Below are positions 1 to 8,886 of a stretch of 64,000 nt of DNA, one piece after another. The position numbers and the translations under genes are program-made. The notes under the pieces are model-generated. The model saw nothing but the letters and a program-made list of their open reading frames with translations. It was not told where the DNA came from and searched no databases. Numbering within the stretch: the stretch's first letter is position 1; each line of letters starts with the position of its first letter. This DNA comes from Iamia majanohamensis (GTDB lineage: Bacteria > Actinomycetota > Acidimicrobiia > Acidimicrobiales > Iamiaceae): contig NZ_CP116942.1 in the NCBI RefSeq assembly GCF_028532485.1, forward strand, positions 620,001 to 684,000, read 5' to 3'.

Positions 1-1198
1 CGGCGCCGGCCTCCAGGTCGGCGGGCAGGGTGTGCTCGTCGGGGTTGTGGCTGATGCCGTCGACGCTGGGCGTGAACACCATCGCGGTGGGGCACACCCG
101 GGCCAGCATCTGGGCGTCGTGGCCGGCGCCCGAGGGCATCCGGCGCACGGAGTGGCCCCGGGCCCGCGCCGTGCGCTCCACCCGGTCGACCATCCCGGCG
201 TCGAACTCCACGGGGGCGAACCGGGCCAGGGACCGACGCTCCACGGTGACGCCCTCGGTCGCGGCCAGCGCGTCGGCCCGGGCCGCGAAGGCCTCCTCCG
301 CGGCGCGCAGGGCGTCGTCGTCGGTGTGGCGGAGGTCGACGGTGAAGGTGGCCCGGGCCGGCACCACGTTCACCAGGTTGGGGTGCAGCTCGACCCGGCC
401 CACGGTGGCCACCTGCGGGGGACCGGCCTCGTCGGCCAGCTCCCGCACGAACACGGCCAGGGCGGCGGCCACGTAGGCCGGGTCGTGGCGGTGGTCCATG
501 GGCGTGGTGCCGGCGTGGTTGGACTGGCCGGTGACGGTGACCTCCTGCCAGGAGATGCCCTGCACCCCGGTGACGGCACCGATGGTGTCACCCTCGGCCT
601 CGAGCACCGGGCCCTGCTCGATGTGGAGCTCGACGAAGGCGGCCGGGGGGCGGGCGGGGCACGGGAGGGGGCCGACGTAGCCGATGCGCTCGAGCTCGTC
701 GCCGACAACCGCGCCGTCGACGGCGACGGTGTCGAGCGCCTCCTCGAGGGGGAGGCCGCCGACGTAGACGAGGCTGCCGAACATGTCGGGGGCGAAGCGG
801 CTGCCCTCCTCGCCGGTGAAGAAGGCGACGGCCACCGGGCGGGCCAGCTCGAGGCCGGAGGTGATGATGGTCTCGACCGCCTCCAGCCCGGCGAGCACCC
901 CGAGGTTCCCGTCGTAGCGGCCGCCGGTGCGGACGGTGTCGATGTGCGAGCCGGTGAGGACGGGCGCCTCGGTGGCGTCGGCCGGCCAGGTGCCCACCAC
1001 GTTGCCGATGCCGTCGACGTCGACCCGGAGGCCCAGCTCCCGCATCCACGACACGACCAGGTCGCGACCCTCCCGGTCGGCGTCGGTGAGCGCCAGGCGG
1101 GAGCAGCCACCGTCGCCGGTGTCGCCGATGCGGGCCAGCTCGGCCAGGCGGGCCTCCAGCCGGGGCCAGGAGATCGCCGGCGCGTCGGTGTCGGTCAC
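1..1198 (-). CDS. M20 zinc hydrolase, allantoate amidohydrolase / N-carbamoylase family (3' end off window)
   Basis: Enzymes of this family cleave carbamoyl or ureido C-N bonds (allantoate, N-carbamoyl amino acids) in the cytoplasm using two metal ions. The family motifs are visible in order: GSHIDTV, GRYDGNLGV, TGEEGSRF, FVELHIEQGP, GQSNHAGTTPM, PSGAGHDAQ and GISHNPDE, carrying the expected His, Asp and Glu ligands. The GTG start lies inside the stop region of the molybdenum subunit (GTGA, 4-bp overlap), so it is very likely translated with it as the last gene of the hydroxylase operon. About 399 codons are present and the C-terminus is cut by the window edge, missing only a little. The substrate is not shown by sequence; a ureido product of purine or hydantoin breakdown fits the neighbours. 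Confidence 0.9.
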   Translation of the reverse strand, partial: MTDTDAPAISWPRLEARLAELARIGDTGDGGCSRLALTDADREGRDLVVSWMRELGLRVDVDGIGNVVGTWPADATEAPVLTGSHIDTVRTGGRYDGNLGVLAGLEAVETIITSGLELARPVAVAFFTGEEGSRFAPDMFGSLVYVGGLPLEEALDTVAVDGAVVGDELERIGYVGPLPCPARPPAAFVELHIEQGPVLEAEGDTIGAVTGVQGISWQEVTVTGQSNHAGTTPMDHRHDPAYVAAALAVFVRELADEAGPPQVATVGRVELHPNLVNVVPARATFTVDLRHTDDDALRAAEEAFAARADALAATEGVTVERRSLARFAPVEFDAGMVDRVERTARARGHSVRRMPSGAGHDAQMLARVCPTAMVFTPSVDGISHNPDEHTLPADLEAGA

Positions 1199-3504
1199 CC
1201 CTCCTCCCCGTCCCCGGCGTCGCCGACCCCGGCCACCGCCGCCGGGGCCATGGGCACCCGGGTGAGGGGGCGGCCGGTGGCGGCGCGGACGGCGGCGACC
1301 ACGGCCGGGGTGGAGGAGATCACCGGGGGCTCGCCCACGCCCTTGGCGCCGAAGGGCGCGTCGGGCTCGGGCACCTCGACCCAGTCGACCACCACCTCGG
1401 GCACGTCGAGGGTGGTGGGGATCAGGTAGTCGGTGAAGGAGGCGTTGCGGGGCGCGCCGTCGGCCAGCACCACCTCCTCCATGGTGGCCAGGCCCACGCC
1501 CTGGGAGATGCCCCCCTCGACCTGGCCCAGGGCGGCGGTGGGGTTGAGCACGCGCCCCGCGTCCTGGGCGGTGGCGACCTGCACGACCCGGACGAGGCCG
1601 AGGTCGGGGTCGACGTCGACCACGGCGCGGTGGGCGGCGCAGGCCATGGACACGTGGGCGTCGCCCTGGCCGTCGGCGTCGAGGGGGAAGGTCGTGCGGT
1701 GCTGGAACCGCACCGAGGCCTCCACCGGCTCCTCGGCGGTGACCGCGGCCAGGGACAGGTCGACGGGGACGGCCCCGCCGTCGCTCACCACCCGCCCGGC
1801 CCGCAGGCGCAGGTCGGCCTCGGCCGCCCCGGTGGCCGCCGCCACCCGGGCCACCACCTCGGCCCGCACCTCGCGGCAGGCCTTCTCCACCGCCCCGCCC
1901 GACATCCAGGTCTGGCGGCTGGCCGAGGTGGAGCCGGCCGAGCCGATGGCGGTGTCGGCCGGGGCGAGGAGGACGTCGTCGACGCCGAGCACCTCGCGGG
2001 CGATCTGCTGGGCCAGGGTGACGAAGCCCTGCCCGACCTCGGCCGCCGCGCAGGTGACGGTGACGAGCCCGGCCTCCAGGCGGCAGGCGGCGTGGGAGTC
2101 GTCGTCGTAGCCCTCGGCGTACATCAGGTTCTTGAAACCCACCGCGAAGCCGGTGGCCCGCACCACGTCGCCGGCGTCGGTGGTGAGCCCGGCGGCGCCG
2201 GGCCGACCCATGGGCTCCGACCCGGCTGCGGGCGGCAGGGGGAGGGCGGCGGTGGCCCGGATGACCTCGGCCACCGGCAGGGCCCCGTCGACCACCTGGC
2301 CGGTGAGGAGCCGGTCCCCCGAGGCCATGGCGTTGGTCAGTCGCAGCGCGACGGGATCGACGTCGCAGGCCGCGGCCAGCCGGTCCATCTGGGCCTCGTG
2401 GGCGAAGCACACCTGCACCGCCCCGAAGCCCCGCATGGCCCCGCACGGTGGGTTGTTGGTCCGGACCCCGACGCCCTCGACCACCGCGTTGGGGGTGACG
2501 TAGGGGCCCGCCGCGAAGCAGGCCGCGTTGGCCACCACGTGGTAGCTGGAGGACCGGTAGGCCCCGCCGTCGAGGACGATGCGGGCCTCGAAGCTGACGA
2601 GGCGGCCGTCGGGCTCGGCGCTGTGGCGCATCCAGATGCGCGCCGGGTGGCGGTGGACGTGGCCGAGGAAGGACTCCTCCCGGGAGTAGACGACCTTCAC
2701 CGGCCGCTCGGTCACCTGGGCCAGCAGGGCGGCGTGGACCTGGAGGCTCACGTCCTCCCGGCCGCCGAAGGCGCCGCCCACCCCGCCGAGGGAGAGCCGC
2801 ACCCGCTCGGGCGGCAGGCCCAGGCACTCGGCCACCTGGTCCCGGTCGTTGTGCAGCCACTGGGTCGACACGACGAGGTCGATGCCGCCGTCGGGCGTGG
2901 GCCGGGCCAGCCCCGCCTCCGGGCCCATGAAGGCCTGGTCCTGCATGCCGAGCTCGTAGGTGCCCTCGACCACCACCGGGCCCCGGGCGTCGGGGTCCCC
3001 CCGACGGACCCACATGTGGCGGAAGGTGTTGCCGTCGGGGTGGAGGTCGGGGCCCACCAGGGCCTCCTCGGCGTCGAGCACCGGGGTGGTGACCTCGTAG
3101 TCGACGACGATCGCAGCGAGGGCCCGGCGGGCCGTCTCCGGGTGGTCGGCGGCCACCGCGGCCACCGGCTCGCCGACGTAGCGGACCACCTCCCAGGCGA
3201 AGACGGGCTGGTCGCGGTGCTCGAGGCCGTAGTAGCGGGAGCCGGGCAGGTCCTCGGCGGTGACCACCGCGACGACCCCCGGCACGGCCAGGGCCGGGCC
3301 CACGTCGATGCTGCGGATCCGGGCCGAGGCGTGGGGCGAGCGCAGGGTCGCGCCCCACAGCATCCCGTCGGCCCACAGGTCCCCGCTGAAGGCGAACTCG
3401 CCGCGGACCTTGGGCCCGCCGTCGGGCCGGGGCGCGCCGGTGCCGACCCCGCCGGGCGTGCCGGTGCCCACCCCGGTGCGGCTGCCGGTCCCGACCTCGC
3501 TCAC
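1195..3504 (-). CDS. Xanthine dehydrogenase-family molybdopterin-binding subunit
   Basis: Large molybdenum hydroxylase subunit that inserts a water-derived oxygen into an N-heterocycle or aldehyde. It runs from an N-terminal a/b-hammerhead domain (FAFSGDLWADGMLWG) to two Mo-cofactor domains with GGVGGAFGGRED, GAMRGFGAVQ, AEVGQGFVTLAQQ and the C-terminal GAKGVGEPP, whose Glu is the usual catalytic base. About 769 residues fits the family (750-790). The GTG at 3504 was chosen as the latest start that keeps an N-terminal extension; there is no clear ribosome site and the first 40 residues are Gly/Thr-rich, so the start is uncertain. It follows the Fe-S and FAD genes and overlaps the carbamoylase by 4 bp. 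Purine hydroxylase is the best guess; CO dehydrogenase is unlikely because no AYxCSFR loop is seen. Confidence 0.9.
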   Translation of the reverse strand: MSEVGTGSRTGVGTGTPGGVGTGAPRPDGGPKVRGEFAFSGDLWADGMLWGATLRSPHASARIRSIDVGPALAVPGVVAVVTAEDLPGSRYYGLEHRDQPVFAWEVVRYVGEPVAAVAADHPETARRALAAIVVDYEVTTPVLDAEEALVGPDLHPDGNTFRHMWVRRGDPDARGPVVVEGTYELGMQDQAFMGPEAGLARPTPDGGIDLVVSTQWLHNDRDQVAECLGLPPERVRLSLGGVGGAFGGREDVSLQVHAALLAQVTERPVKVVYSREESFLGHVHRHPARIWMRHSAEPDGRLVSFEARIVLDGGAYRSSSYHVVANAACFAAGPYVTPNAVVEGVGVRTNNPPCGAMRGFGAVQVCFAHEAQMDRLAAACDVDPVALRLTNAMASGDRLLTGQVVDGALPVAEVIRATAALPLPPAAGSEPMGRPGAAGLTTDAGDVVRATGFAVGFKNLMYAEGYDDDSHAACRLEAGLVTVTCAAAEVGQGFVTLAQQIAREVLGVDDVLLAPADTAIGSAGSTSASRQTWMSGGAVEKACREVRAEVVARVAAATGAAEADLRLRAGRVVSDGGAVPVDLSLAAVTAEEPVEASVRFQHRTTFPLDADGQGDAHVSMACAAHRAVVDVDPDLGLVRVVQVATAQDAGRVLNPTAALGQVEGGISQGVGLATMEEVVLADGAPRNASFTDYLIPTTLDVPEVVVDWVEVPEPDAPFGAKGVGEPPVISSTPAVVAAVRAATGRPLTRVPMAPAAVAGVGDAGDGEEG

Positions 3505-3613
3505 CGGGCGCGCCCCGTGCCGGCGGTGCCCCACCTCTCCGTCCTCGCGACGGATCCGACACCCGGGCGTGTCGGGATCGTCGCCGGATGCCGGGGACCC
3601 GGCGGCGGGGGCC

Positions 3614-4129
3614 TCACGGCGCGCCCCCGGAGGTGCGGACGGCCACGGCCGCCTCGACGGCGGCGACGACCCGGCCGTAGCCCGTGCAGCGGCAGAGGTT
3701 CCCCGACAGGGCCTCGCGCACCTCGAGGTCGGTGGGCTCGGGCACCCGGTCGAGGAGGTCGTGGACGGCGACGACCAGCCCCGGCGTGCAGAAGCCGCAC
3801 TGCACCGCACCGGCGTCGACGAAGGCCTGCTGCACGTCGGTGAAGGTGCCCCGCTCGTCCGCCAGCCCCTCGACCGTGGTGATCTCCGTGCCCACCGCGG
3901 CGGCGGCCAGCACGAGGCAGGCGCAGACCAGGTCGCCGTCGACCAGCACCGAGCACGACCCGCACTCGCCCTGCTCGCAGCCGGCCTTGGACCCGGGCAG
4001 GCCCAGGCGCTCGCGCAGGACGTGGAGCAGGCTCTCGCCCAGCCACGAGGCGTCGACGCCGTGCTCGGTGCCGTTCACCGTCAGCACGTACGAGGGCGCC
4101 ACCGGCGTGGGGACCGTCGCCCCGCTCAC
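3614..4129 (-). CDS. [2Fe-2S] electron-transfer subunit of molybdenum hydroxylase
   Basis: Small iron-sulfur subunit of a three-subunit molybdenum hydroxylase, passing electrons from the Mo site to FAD. The plant-type cluster is shown by C51, C56, C59 (GCEQGECGSC) with C71. The second, helical cluster is shown by C111 and C114 (QCGFCTPG) and C146 and C148 (CRCTGY). The 171 residues match the CoxS/XdhC-like family. The GTG start is preceded by GGAGG at 7-nt spacing. The gene sits between the FAD subunit (85 bp upstream) and the Mo subunit (109 bp downstream) on the same strand, giving FAD - Fe-S - Mo order. Confidence 0.95.
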   Translation of the reverse strand: MSGATVPTPVAPSYVLTVNGTEHGVDASWLGESLLHVLRERLGLPGSKAGCEQGECGSCSVLVDGDLVCACLVLAAAAVGTEITTVEGLADERGTFTDVQQAFVDAGAVQCGFCTPGLVVAVHDLLDRVPEPTDLEVREALSGNLCRCTGYGRVVAAVEAAVAVRTSGGAP

Positions 4130-4214
4130 GGCCGACCTCCCTGCACACGGCGACCCTGGTGGGCGGATGGCGCCGCTGGGGGTGGCGGTCCCGTGGGGCC
4201 GGGGAGCGTCGGGG

Positions 4215-5081
4215 TCACGCCGCGGCCCCCGTGGCCGGCGGGCAGGCGGTGGCCAGGGCGCGGGCGGCCAGCACCCGCACGGCGTGGCGGCGGTAGGCCG
4301 CGGTGCTGCGGTGGTCGTCGATGGGGGAGCAGGCGGCCGCGGCCAGCTCGCCGAAGCGGTCGGCCGCGCCCGGGTCGTGGAGGGCCCCGGTGGCCCAGTC
4401 GACGGCGTCGACGGCGAAGGCGCAGGCGTCGGGGGCGGGCAGGGGCACGGGGCCGACCGAGCCCAGGCCCACGCCGACGGTGCGGGCCTCGACGTCGACG
4501 GCGAGGGCCACCGACGCCACCGAGATCACCATGGCGTTGCGCACCCCCACCTTCCGGTACTGCTGGGGGCCGCGGGCGACGGGGAGCCGGGCGGACGTGA
4601 TGACCTCGTCGGGAGCCAGGGCGGTGCGCTTGGGCCCGGTGAGCAGCTCGCCCACGGGGAGGCTGCGGGTGCCGCCGGGGCTGCGCAGCTCGACCGTGGC
4701 GCCCAGGGCCACGAGCACCGGCAGGGCGTCGCCCGCGGGCGAGGCCGTGCCCAGGTTCCCGCCGAGGGTGCCGGTGCTGCGGATCTGGGGCGAGCCCACC
4801 GTGCGGGACGCCTGGGCCATGCCGGGCAGGAGGTCGGCGACGTCGGGGGCGAGCAGGTCGGCGTAGGTCGTGGCCGCCCCGACGACCACCTCGTCGCCCT
4901 CGCGCCGCCACCCCCGGAGCCCGTCCACCGCTCGCAGGGCGATGACCCCGGGGACCGGCAGGGTGCCGGCGTTGACGGCCACCATCAGGTCGGTGCCGCC
5001 GGCCAGGAGGAGGGCGTCGGGGTGGGCGGCGCGCCCCTCGACCAGCTCGTCGACGGTGGTGGGCAGGAGGACCTCGTCCAT
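4215..5081 (-). CDS. FAD-binding subunit of molybdenum hydroxylase
   Basis: Medium subunit of the xanthine dehydrogenase family; it accepts electrons from the Fe-S subunit and reduces NAD+ or another acceptor. The FAD-binding motifs are LLAGGTDLMVAVNAG (about residue 25) and the family signature TLGGNLGTASPAGD (about residue 107), followed by the C-terminal CO-dehydrogenase flavoprotein domain. The ATG at 5081 (MDEVLLP) was chosen over an in-frame start ten codons earlier because it places a TTGACA/GAGCCT promoter pair 9 nt upstream. That gives 288 residues, normal for the family. It is the first gene of the operon reading through the Fe-S, Mo and carbamoylase genes. Confidence 0.93.
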   Translation of the reverse strand: MDEVLLPTTVDELVEGRAAHPDALLLAGGTDLMVAVNAGTLPVPGVIALRAVDGLRGWRREGDEVVVGAATTYADLLAPDVADLLPGMAQASRTVGSPQIRSTGTLGGNLGTASPAGDALPVLVALGATVELRSPGGTRSLPVGELLTGPKRTALAPDEVITSARLPVARGPQQYRKVGVRNAMVISVASVALAVDVEARTVGVGLGSVGPVPLPAPDACAFAVDAVDWATGALHDPGAADRFGELAAAACSPIDDHRSTAAYRRHAVRVLAARALATACPPATGAAA

Positions 5082-5102
5082 CGTCCGACCAGGCTCCCGG
5101 GG

Positions 5103-5120
5103 CTTCAACACATTGTCAAC
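5103..5120 (-). promoter_or_regulatory. Promoter/operator motif of hydroxylase operon 1
   Basis: On the minus strand the sequence is GTTGACAATGTGTTGAAG. TTGACA is a perfect -35 hexamer, followed by a 17-bp spacer and GAGCCT, then 9 nt to the ATG at 5081. The same 18-bp motif (GTTGACAnnnTGTTGAAG) lies at the matching position before the second molybdenum hydroxylase (27964-27981). Its two halves form an imperfect inverted repeat, so it may also be a repressor site. The binding protein is unknown. Confidence 0.55.
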
Positions 5121-5167
5121 GTCCGCCTGTGACGGCCGCGTGAACTCGCTGTGCCACGCTGGCCCCC

Positions 5168-5683
5168 ATGACAGGGGTCAACCCCACCGACGCGACCGAC
5201 GCCGCCGACCGCGAGGTCCTCACCTGGGAGACCTTCGGCACCGCCACCCGCGAGCTGGCCGAGGGCATCGCGGCCGACGGCTGGGTGCCCGACCTGGTCG
5301 TGGCCGTGGCCCGCGGCGGGCTCACCGTGGGCGGGGCCCTGGCCTACGCCCTCGGCGTGAAGAACTGCGGGGCCATCAACGTCGAGTTCTACACGGGGGT
5401 CGACTCCCGCCTCGACGTGCCCGTGGTGCTGCCGCCCAGCCTCAACCTGCTCGACGTGAGCGGGCTCGACGTGCTCGTCGCCGACGACGTGGCCGACACC
5501 GGCCACACCCTTCGCCTGGTGCGCGAGGTGCTGGCCCAGCACGTGGCCACCACCCGCACCGCGGTGCTGTACCACAAGCCCCGCTCGGTGATCGCGCCCG
5601 ACCACGCCTGGAAGGTGACCGAGGCGTGGATCAACTTCCCCTGGTCGACCCAGCCCCCCGTCGCCGGCCTCCCCCCGCGCTGA
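5168..5683 (+). CDS. Phosphoribosyltransferase, xanthine/guanine type I fold
   Basis: Transfers phosphoribosyl from PRPP to a base, most likely a purine, in the cytoplasm. The PRPP-binding motif VLVADDVADTGHTL (about residue 104) and an upstream VAVARGGLTVGG loop are clear, as is the C-terminal WINFPWS region typical of Gpt-like enzymes. At 171 residues it is the usual size. It is divergent from the molybdenum hydroxylase operon and shares its 86-bp control region; CACGCT lies 7 nt before the ATG as a possible leaderless -10. Next to purine catabolic genes it could salvage xanthine or guanine, but the base specificity cannot be read from sequence. Confidence 0.88.
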   Translation: MTGVNPTDATDAADREVLTWETFGTATRELAEGIAADGWVPDLVVAVARGGLTVGGALAYALGVKNCGAINVEFYTGVDSRLDVPVVLPPSLNLLDVSGLDVLVADDVADTGHTLRLVREVLAQHVATTRTAVLYHKPRSVIAPDHAWKVTEAWINFPWSTQPPVAGLPPR

Positions 5684-5718
5684 TCGGGGCCCTCTCGCCC
5701 CCCCACCCGAAGTGGGAC

Positions 5719-5810
5719 GGGATCCGGTGGCCAGGGCGACCACATCCCGCGCCGGTACGGATCGGCGGGCGAGCTCGTGTGGGATCTTGTGGTCGGGGCG
5801 ACCAGATCCC
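5719..5810. terminator. Tandem pair of related stem-loops between convergent genes
   Basis: Two related hairpins stand about 62 bp apart: 5719-5748 (GGGATCC...CATCCC) and 5781-5810 (GGGATCT-TGTGGTCG-GGG-CGACCAGATCCC). Each is followed by the same GCGCCGGTACGG tail. They lie between the convergent phosphoribosyltransferase and thiamine-binding genes, so a bidirectional terminator is the simplest reading. There is no U-tract, which is common in high-G+C actinobacteria. Confidence 0.6.
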
Positions 5811-5845
5811 GCGCCGGTACGGGTCGTCCGCGGTGCCCTCGACGG

Positions 5846-6079
5846 TCAGGTGCGGGTGAGGCGGATCGACACCTGGGTCGCGCCGGCGGCGACCGCGGCG
5901 CGCTGGACCCGGTCGGCCGCGGCCAGCACGGCGTCGTCGTCGCCCGAGACGACGGTGCCGAAGGGGCCGAACTCGACCTCCAGGTCGTGACCCCGGGCCG
6001 CCTCCAGGGCGGCCTGCACGTGGGGACCCGGCGCCCCCTCGGTGAAGGGCTCGACGGTGAACTCGAGCACCAGCGCCAT
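5846..6079 (-). CDS. Thiamine-binding protein, MTH1187/YqgV family (DUF77)
   Basis: Small cytoplasmic ferredoxin-fold protein of 77 residues. The family signature is visible: an N-terminal strand MALVLEFTVEPF, the middle EFGPFGTVVSGDDD and the C-terminal strand QVSIRLTRT. Relatives bind thiamine or related pyrimidines, but the physiological role is unclear. The gene is preceded by a -10-like TATCCT only 6 nt before the ATG, which fits a leaderless transcript. It lies directly downstream of the LysR gene on the same strand (19-bp gap) but may have its own promoter. Confidence 0.85.
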   Translation of the reverse strand: MALVLEFTVEPFTEGAPGPHVQAALEAARGHDLEVEFGPFGTVVSGDDDAVLAAADRVQRAAVAAGATQVSIRLTRT

Positions 6080-6085
6080 GGCCCG

Positions 6086-6091
6086 AGGATA
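6086..6091 (-). promoter_or_regulatory. Leaderless -10 box (TATCCT)
   Basis: TATCCT on the minus strand, 6 nt before the ATG of the thiamine-binding gene. Confidence 0.5.
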
Positions 6092-6098
6092 CGCGTGC

Positions 6099-7004
6099 TC
6101 AGGGCGGGTCGAGGCCGGTGCGGGTGGGGGTGAGGAGGGCGAGGAGGCGGCGGACCGCGGGGCGGTCGAGGCCGGGGCCGAAGGCGGCCACCGGGCGGGC
6201 CACCGCCGGGCGGAGCGGGCGGGCGAGGGCGGCCAGGTCGGCCGGCACCGAGATGGCGGGGACGAGCGTCGGGCCCAGACCGGCCGCAGCGAGGCGCACG
6301 GCGGTGTCGATCTGGCCGGTGCGCACCGCGGCCCGGGGCGAGAAGCCGGCGGCGGCGCACACCTCCTGGACCAGGTCGTGCAGGCCGTGGTCGGGGGTGA
6401 ACAGCACCCACTCGTGGGTCGCCAGCGAGGCGGGGGCGACGGGTCCGGGCCCGAGGCCGAGGGCGGGCGGGGCCACCACCACGTAGCGCTCCTGGCCCAG
6501 CGGCTGCACCCGGCCGGGGGCACGGGGCGGCGGGGCCCCGATGCCGACGTCGGCCCGGCCCGCAAGCACCGACGCAGCCAGGTCGTCGCGCCGCAGGTGC
6601 TCGCGCACGCGGACCTCGACCCCCGGCTCGGCCTGGTGCCACGCCGCCAGCGCGGGCGGCAGGATCGTCGCCGCCAGGGAGGCCACCACGCCCACCTCCA
6701 CCACCTCGCCGACGGTCCCCGTCCGGCGGGCCCGGTCGAGGCCGCGCCGCCCGACCTCGAGCACCTCGCGCCCGGCGTCGGCCAGGGCCCGGCCCGCCTC
6801 GGTGGGGCGCACGGCGCGGCCCTCCCGCGCCAGCAGGGCGACCCCGGCGCTGCGCTCCAGGGCGGCCAGCTGGTGCGACACCGTCGGCTGGGTGACCGAC
6901 AGCAGGGCCGCGGCCCGGGTGAGCGATCCCAGGTCGACCACGGCGACCAGGTACTCCAGCTGCCGGAGGCTCAGGTCCGCGCTCAGCTCGTCCATGGATG
7001 CCAT
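6099..7004 (-). CDS. LysR-family transcriptional regulator
   Basis: DNA-binding regulator with an N-terminal winged HTH (LRQLEYLVAVVDLGSLTRAA, then VTQPTVSHQLAALE) and a C-terminal periplasmic-binding-like effector domain from about residue 95 (VGVVASLAATILPPAL). The 301 residues are typical. It is transcribed away from the cyclic amidohydrolase at 7065 with only 60 bp between, the classic LysR arrangement, so it probably controls that gene in response to a pathway compound. Two ATGCA direct repeats at 7007 and 7024 in that gap are possible half-sites. An alternative ATG at 6995 would remove three residues. Confidence 0.92.
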   Translation of the reverse strand: MASMDELSADLSLRQLEYLVAVVDLGSLTRAAALLSVTQPTVSHQLAALERSAGVALLAREGRAVRPTEAGRALADAGREVLEVGRRGLDRARRTGTVGEVVEVGVVASLAATILPPALAAWHQAEPGVEVRVREHLRRDDLAASVLAGRADVGIGAPPPRAPGRVQPLGQERYVVVAPPALGLGPGPVAPASLATHEWVLFTPDHGLHDLVQEVCAAAGFSPRAAVRTGQIDTAVRLAAAGLGPTLVPAISVPADLAALARPLRPAVARPVAAFGPGLDRPAVRRLLALLTPTRTGLDPP

Positions 7005-7064
7005 CTATGCAACCACACGAGGAATGCAGTGGACGCAGAACCGGTGCGGGGGCACGCTCGACCG

Positions 7065-8285
7065 ATGGCGACGCTGGTGCTGCAGGGCGGTCGGGTCATC
7101 GACCCGGCCTCGGAGACCGACGAGACGACCGACGTGGTGGTGGTCGACGGGCGCATCGCCTCGGTCGGCCCCGCCGACCCCGAGGTCCTCGACGCGCCGG
7201 GCACCGAGGTGCGCGACTGCCGGGGCCTGCTCGTCACCCCGGGGCTCATCGACCTCCACGTCCACGTCATGGCCGGGCTGGGCGACTTCTGCGTGGAGGC
7301 CGACCACGTCGGTGTGGGCATGGGCGTGCCCACCGTCGTCGACGGGGGCACCAGCGGCGTGGCCACCTTCGACATCAGTCGCCGGGCGGTGATCGACCAC
7401 CCCGCCACCCGGACCAACGTGCTCGCCTTCCTCGACCCCAACCAGCTCTACCTGGCCACCAAGGACTTCATCTGCCACCGCCTGGAGATCGCCGGCGACC
7501 TCCGCAACCTCGACGCCGGGTCGCTGGCCGACTCCCTGGAGCGCAACGACGACGTGGTGGTGGGGGCCAAGGTGCGGGCCTGCCACGTGGGCGACCCCGA
7601 GCACTCGCCGTTCCTCGCCGCCGCCCAGGAGGTGATGGGCCACCGACCGGTGATGGTGCACCTGGGCCGGTTCCCGTTCACGCCGGTGATCACGCCGACC
7701 GCGCTGCTGCGCCAGCTGCGGGGCGGTGACATCGTCACCCACGCCTTCCGGGGCGCGGGCGGCATGGTCGGCCCCGACGACAAGGCCGTGCCCGAGCTGC
7801 GCGACGCGGTCGACCGGGGCGTGGTGCTCGACATCGGCCACTCCGGCACCGACTTCCGCTTCAAGGAGGCCCGCCGGCTGATGGACCAGGGCTACCTGCC
7901 CGACACCGCCTCGACCGACATCAACGTCTTCACCGTCGAGGGCCCGGTGTTCTCGCTGGCGGAGACGCTCACCAAGGTGCTCGCCCTCGGCGTCGACCTG
8001 CGCGACGTGGTGGCCATGGGCACCTCCAACACCGCGCGGGCCATCGGCCGCAGCCACGAGCTGGGCCGCCTGGAGCCGGGACGGTCGGCCGAGGTGTCGG
8101 TGCTGCGCCTGCGCGACGACGGCCCCTTCCCCGTCTCCGACGGCAAGGAGGTGGTGCAGGCGGACCGGGCCCTGGAGCCTGTCGGCTGCTTGCGCGCCGG
8201 CACCTGGCACGCCACGGCCCGCCTCCCGTCCTTCGCCACCGTGGGCGAGACCTGGGAGGACCCCGGCGAGGGCATGGACTGGTAG
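7065..8285 (+). CDS. Cyclic amidohydrolase (amidohydrolase/deacetylase group, dihydroorotase-like)
   Basis: Metal-dependent TIM-barrel hydrolase of 406 residues. The N-terminal strand region (MATLVLQGGRVIDPASETDE) leads to TPGLIDLHVHVMAGLGDF with the HxH metal ligands; later ligands are in MVHLGRF (about residue 204), DIGHSGTDF and DTASTDINV (final Asp). The C-terminal strand region (LEPGRSAEVSVLRL) completes the fold. Members act on cyclic amides, imides or N-acyl groups; here ring opening of a hydantoin-like or dihydropyrimidine-like intermediate fits the island. It is divergent from its likely LysR regulator. CACGCT lies 6 nt before the ATG as a possible leaderless -10. Confidence 0.85.
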   Translation: MATLVLQGGRVIDPASETDETTDVVVVDGRIASVGPADPEVLDAPGTEVRDCRGLLVTPGLIDLHVHVMAGLGDFCVEADHVGVGMGVPTVVDGGTSGVATFDISRRAVIDHPATRTNVLAFLDPNQLYLATKDFICHRLEIAGDLRNLDAGSLADSLERNDDVVVGAKVRACHVGDPEHSPFLAAAQEVMGHRPVMVHLGRFPFTPVITPTALLRQLRGGDIVTHAFRGAGGMVGPDDKAVPELRDAVDRGVVLDIGHSGTDFRFKEARRLMDQGYLPDTASTDINVFTVEGPVFSLAETLTKVLALGVDLRDVVAMGTSNTARAIGRSHELGRLEPGRSAEVSVLRLRDDGPFPVSDGKEVVQADRALEPVGCLRAGTWHATARLPSFATVGETWEDPGEGMDW

Positions 8286-8307
8286 CCCCAGCGCACGGGC
8301 GCCGGGC

Positions 8308-8664
8308 TCAGGGGCGGGCGTTCAGGTAGTTGTAGACGGTGAAGCGGCTGACGCCGAGGGCGTCGGCCACGTCCTCGACCGAGCGGCGGTAGGCGAAGGC
8401 GCCCCGCTCGTCGAGGAGGGCGACGGCCCGCTGCTTGTCCTCCCGGGACAGCCCGGCGAGGGGCCCGCCCACCTCGGCCTCGACCTGGGCGATGAGCGCG
8501 GTGAGCCCGGCGGCGGCGTCGGGCAGGCGGAGGCCGCCCACGACCTCGCCCTCCCACTCGAGCGGGATGTCGTCGCCCCGCACCCGCGACCGGCCCACCA
8601 GCGTCGCCCCCAGGGCCGCCGCCACCGGCTCCAGGGCGACGAGCAGGGGGTGGCGGGCGGGCAC
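8308..8664 (-). CDS. HTH_22 / DauR-like transcriptional regulator
   Basis: Short regulator with the C-terminal HTH_22 domain of the YheO/DauR family, seen as LSREDKQRAVALLDERGAF followed by VEDVADALGVSRFTVYNYLN. The segment before it (IPLEWEGEVVGGLRLP) resembles the end of a YheO-type sensor domain, so the sensor is reduced compared with the usual 200-240 residues. The GTG at 8664 (118 residues) was chosen because the in-frame extension upstream is a low-complexity Ala/Gly/Arg stretch unlike coding sequence. It follows the ABC permease genes on the same strand and may respond to an amino-acid or amide product. Start uncertain. Confidence 0.75.
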   Translation of the reverse strand: MPARHPLLVALEPVAAALGATLVGRSRVRGDDIPLEWEGEVVGGLRLPDAAAGLTALIAQVEAEVGGPLAGLSREDKQRAVALLDERGAFAYRRSVEDVADALGVSRFTVYNYLNARP

Positions 8665-8886
8665 CGCGCCACGGTAGGCGGCTCGCCCCTGGGGCCCGGG
8701 CGCCGCGGAGGGACGGCGAGGGACGGCCCGGACGGCACGGCGGGCGCCCGCACGCGCCCCCGTCACCGCACCCGCGCTCCCCACCACCCCGCCCGCGCCG
8801 GACGCCAGCGGGGCGCGGCGACCCGCTCCCGGCACCGGGCCCGGCGCACCGCCCGCCCCCGGTCGCAGGGGCGGTCGGCCATCGGC

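Noticed and set aside
7005-7064. LysR T-N11-A box between LysR and the amidohydrolase
   Set aside because: Direct ATGCA repeats are present but no convincing palindromic T-N11-A site could be fixed, so it is not listed as a feature.
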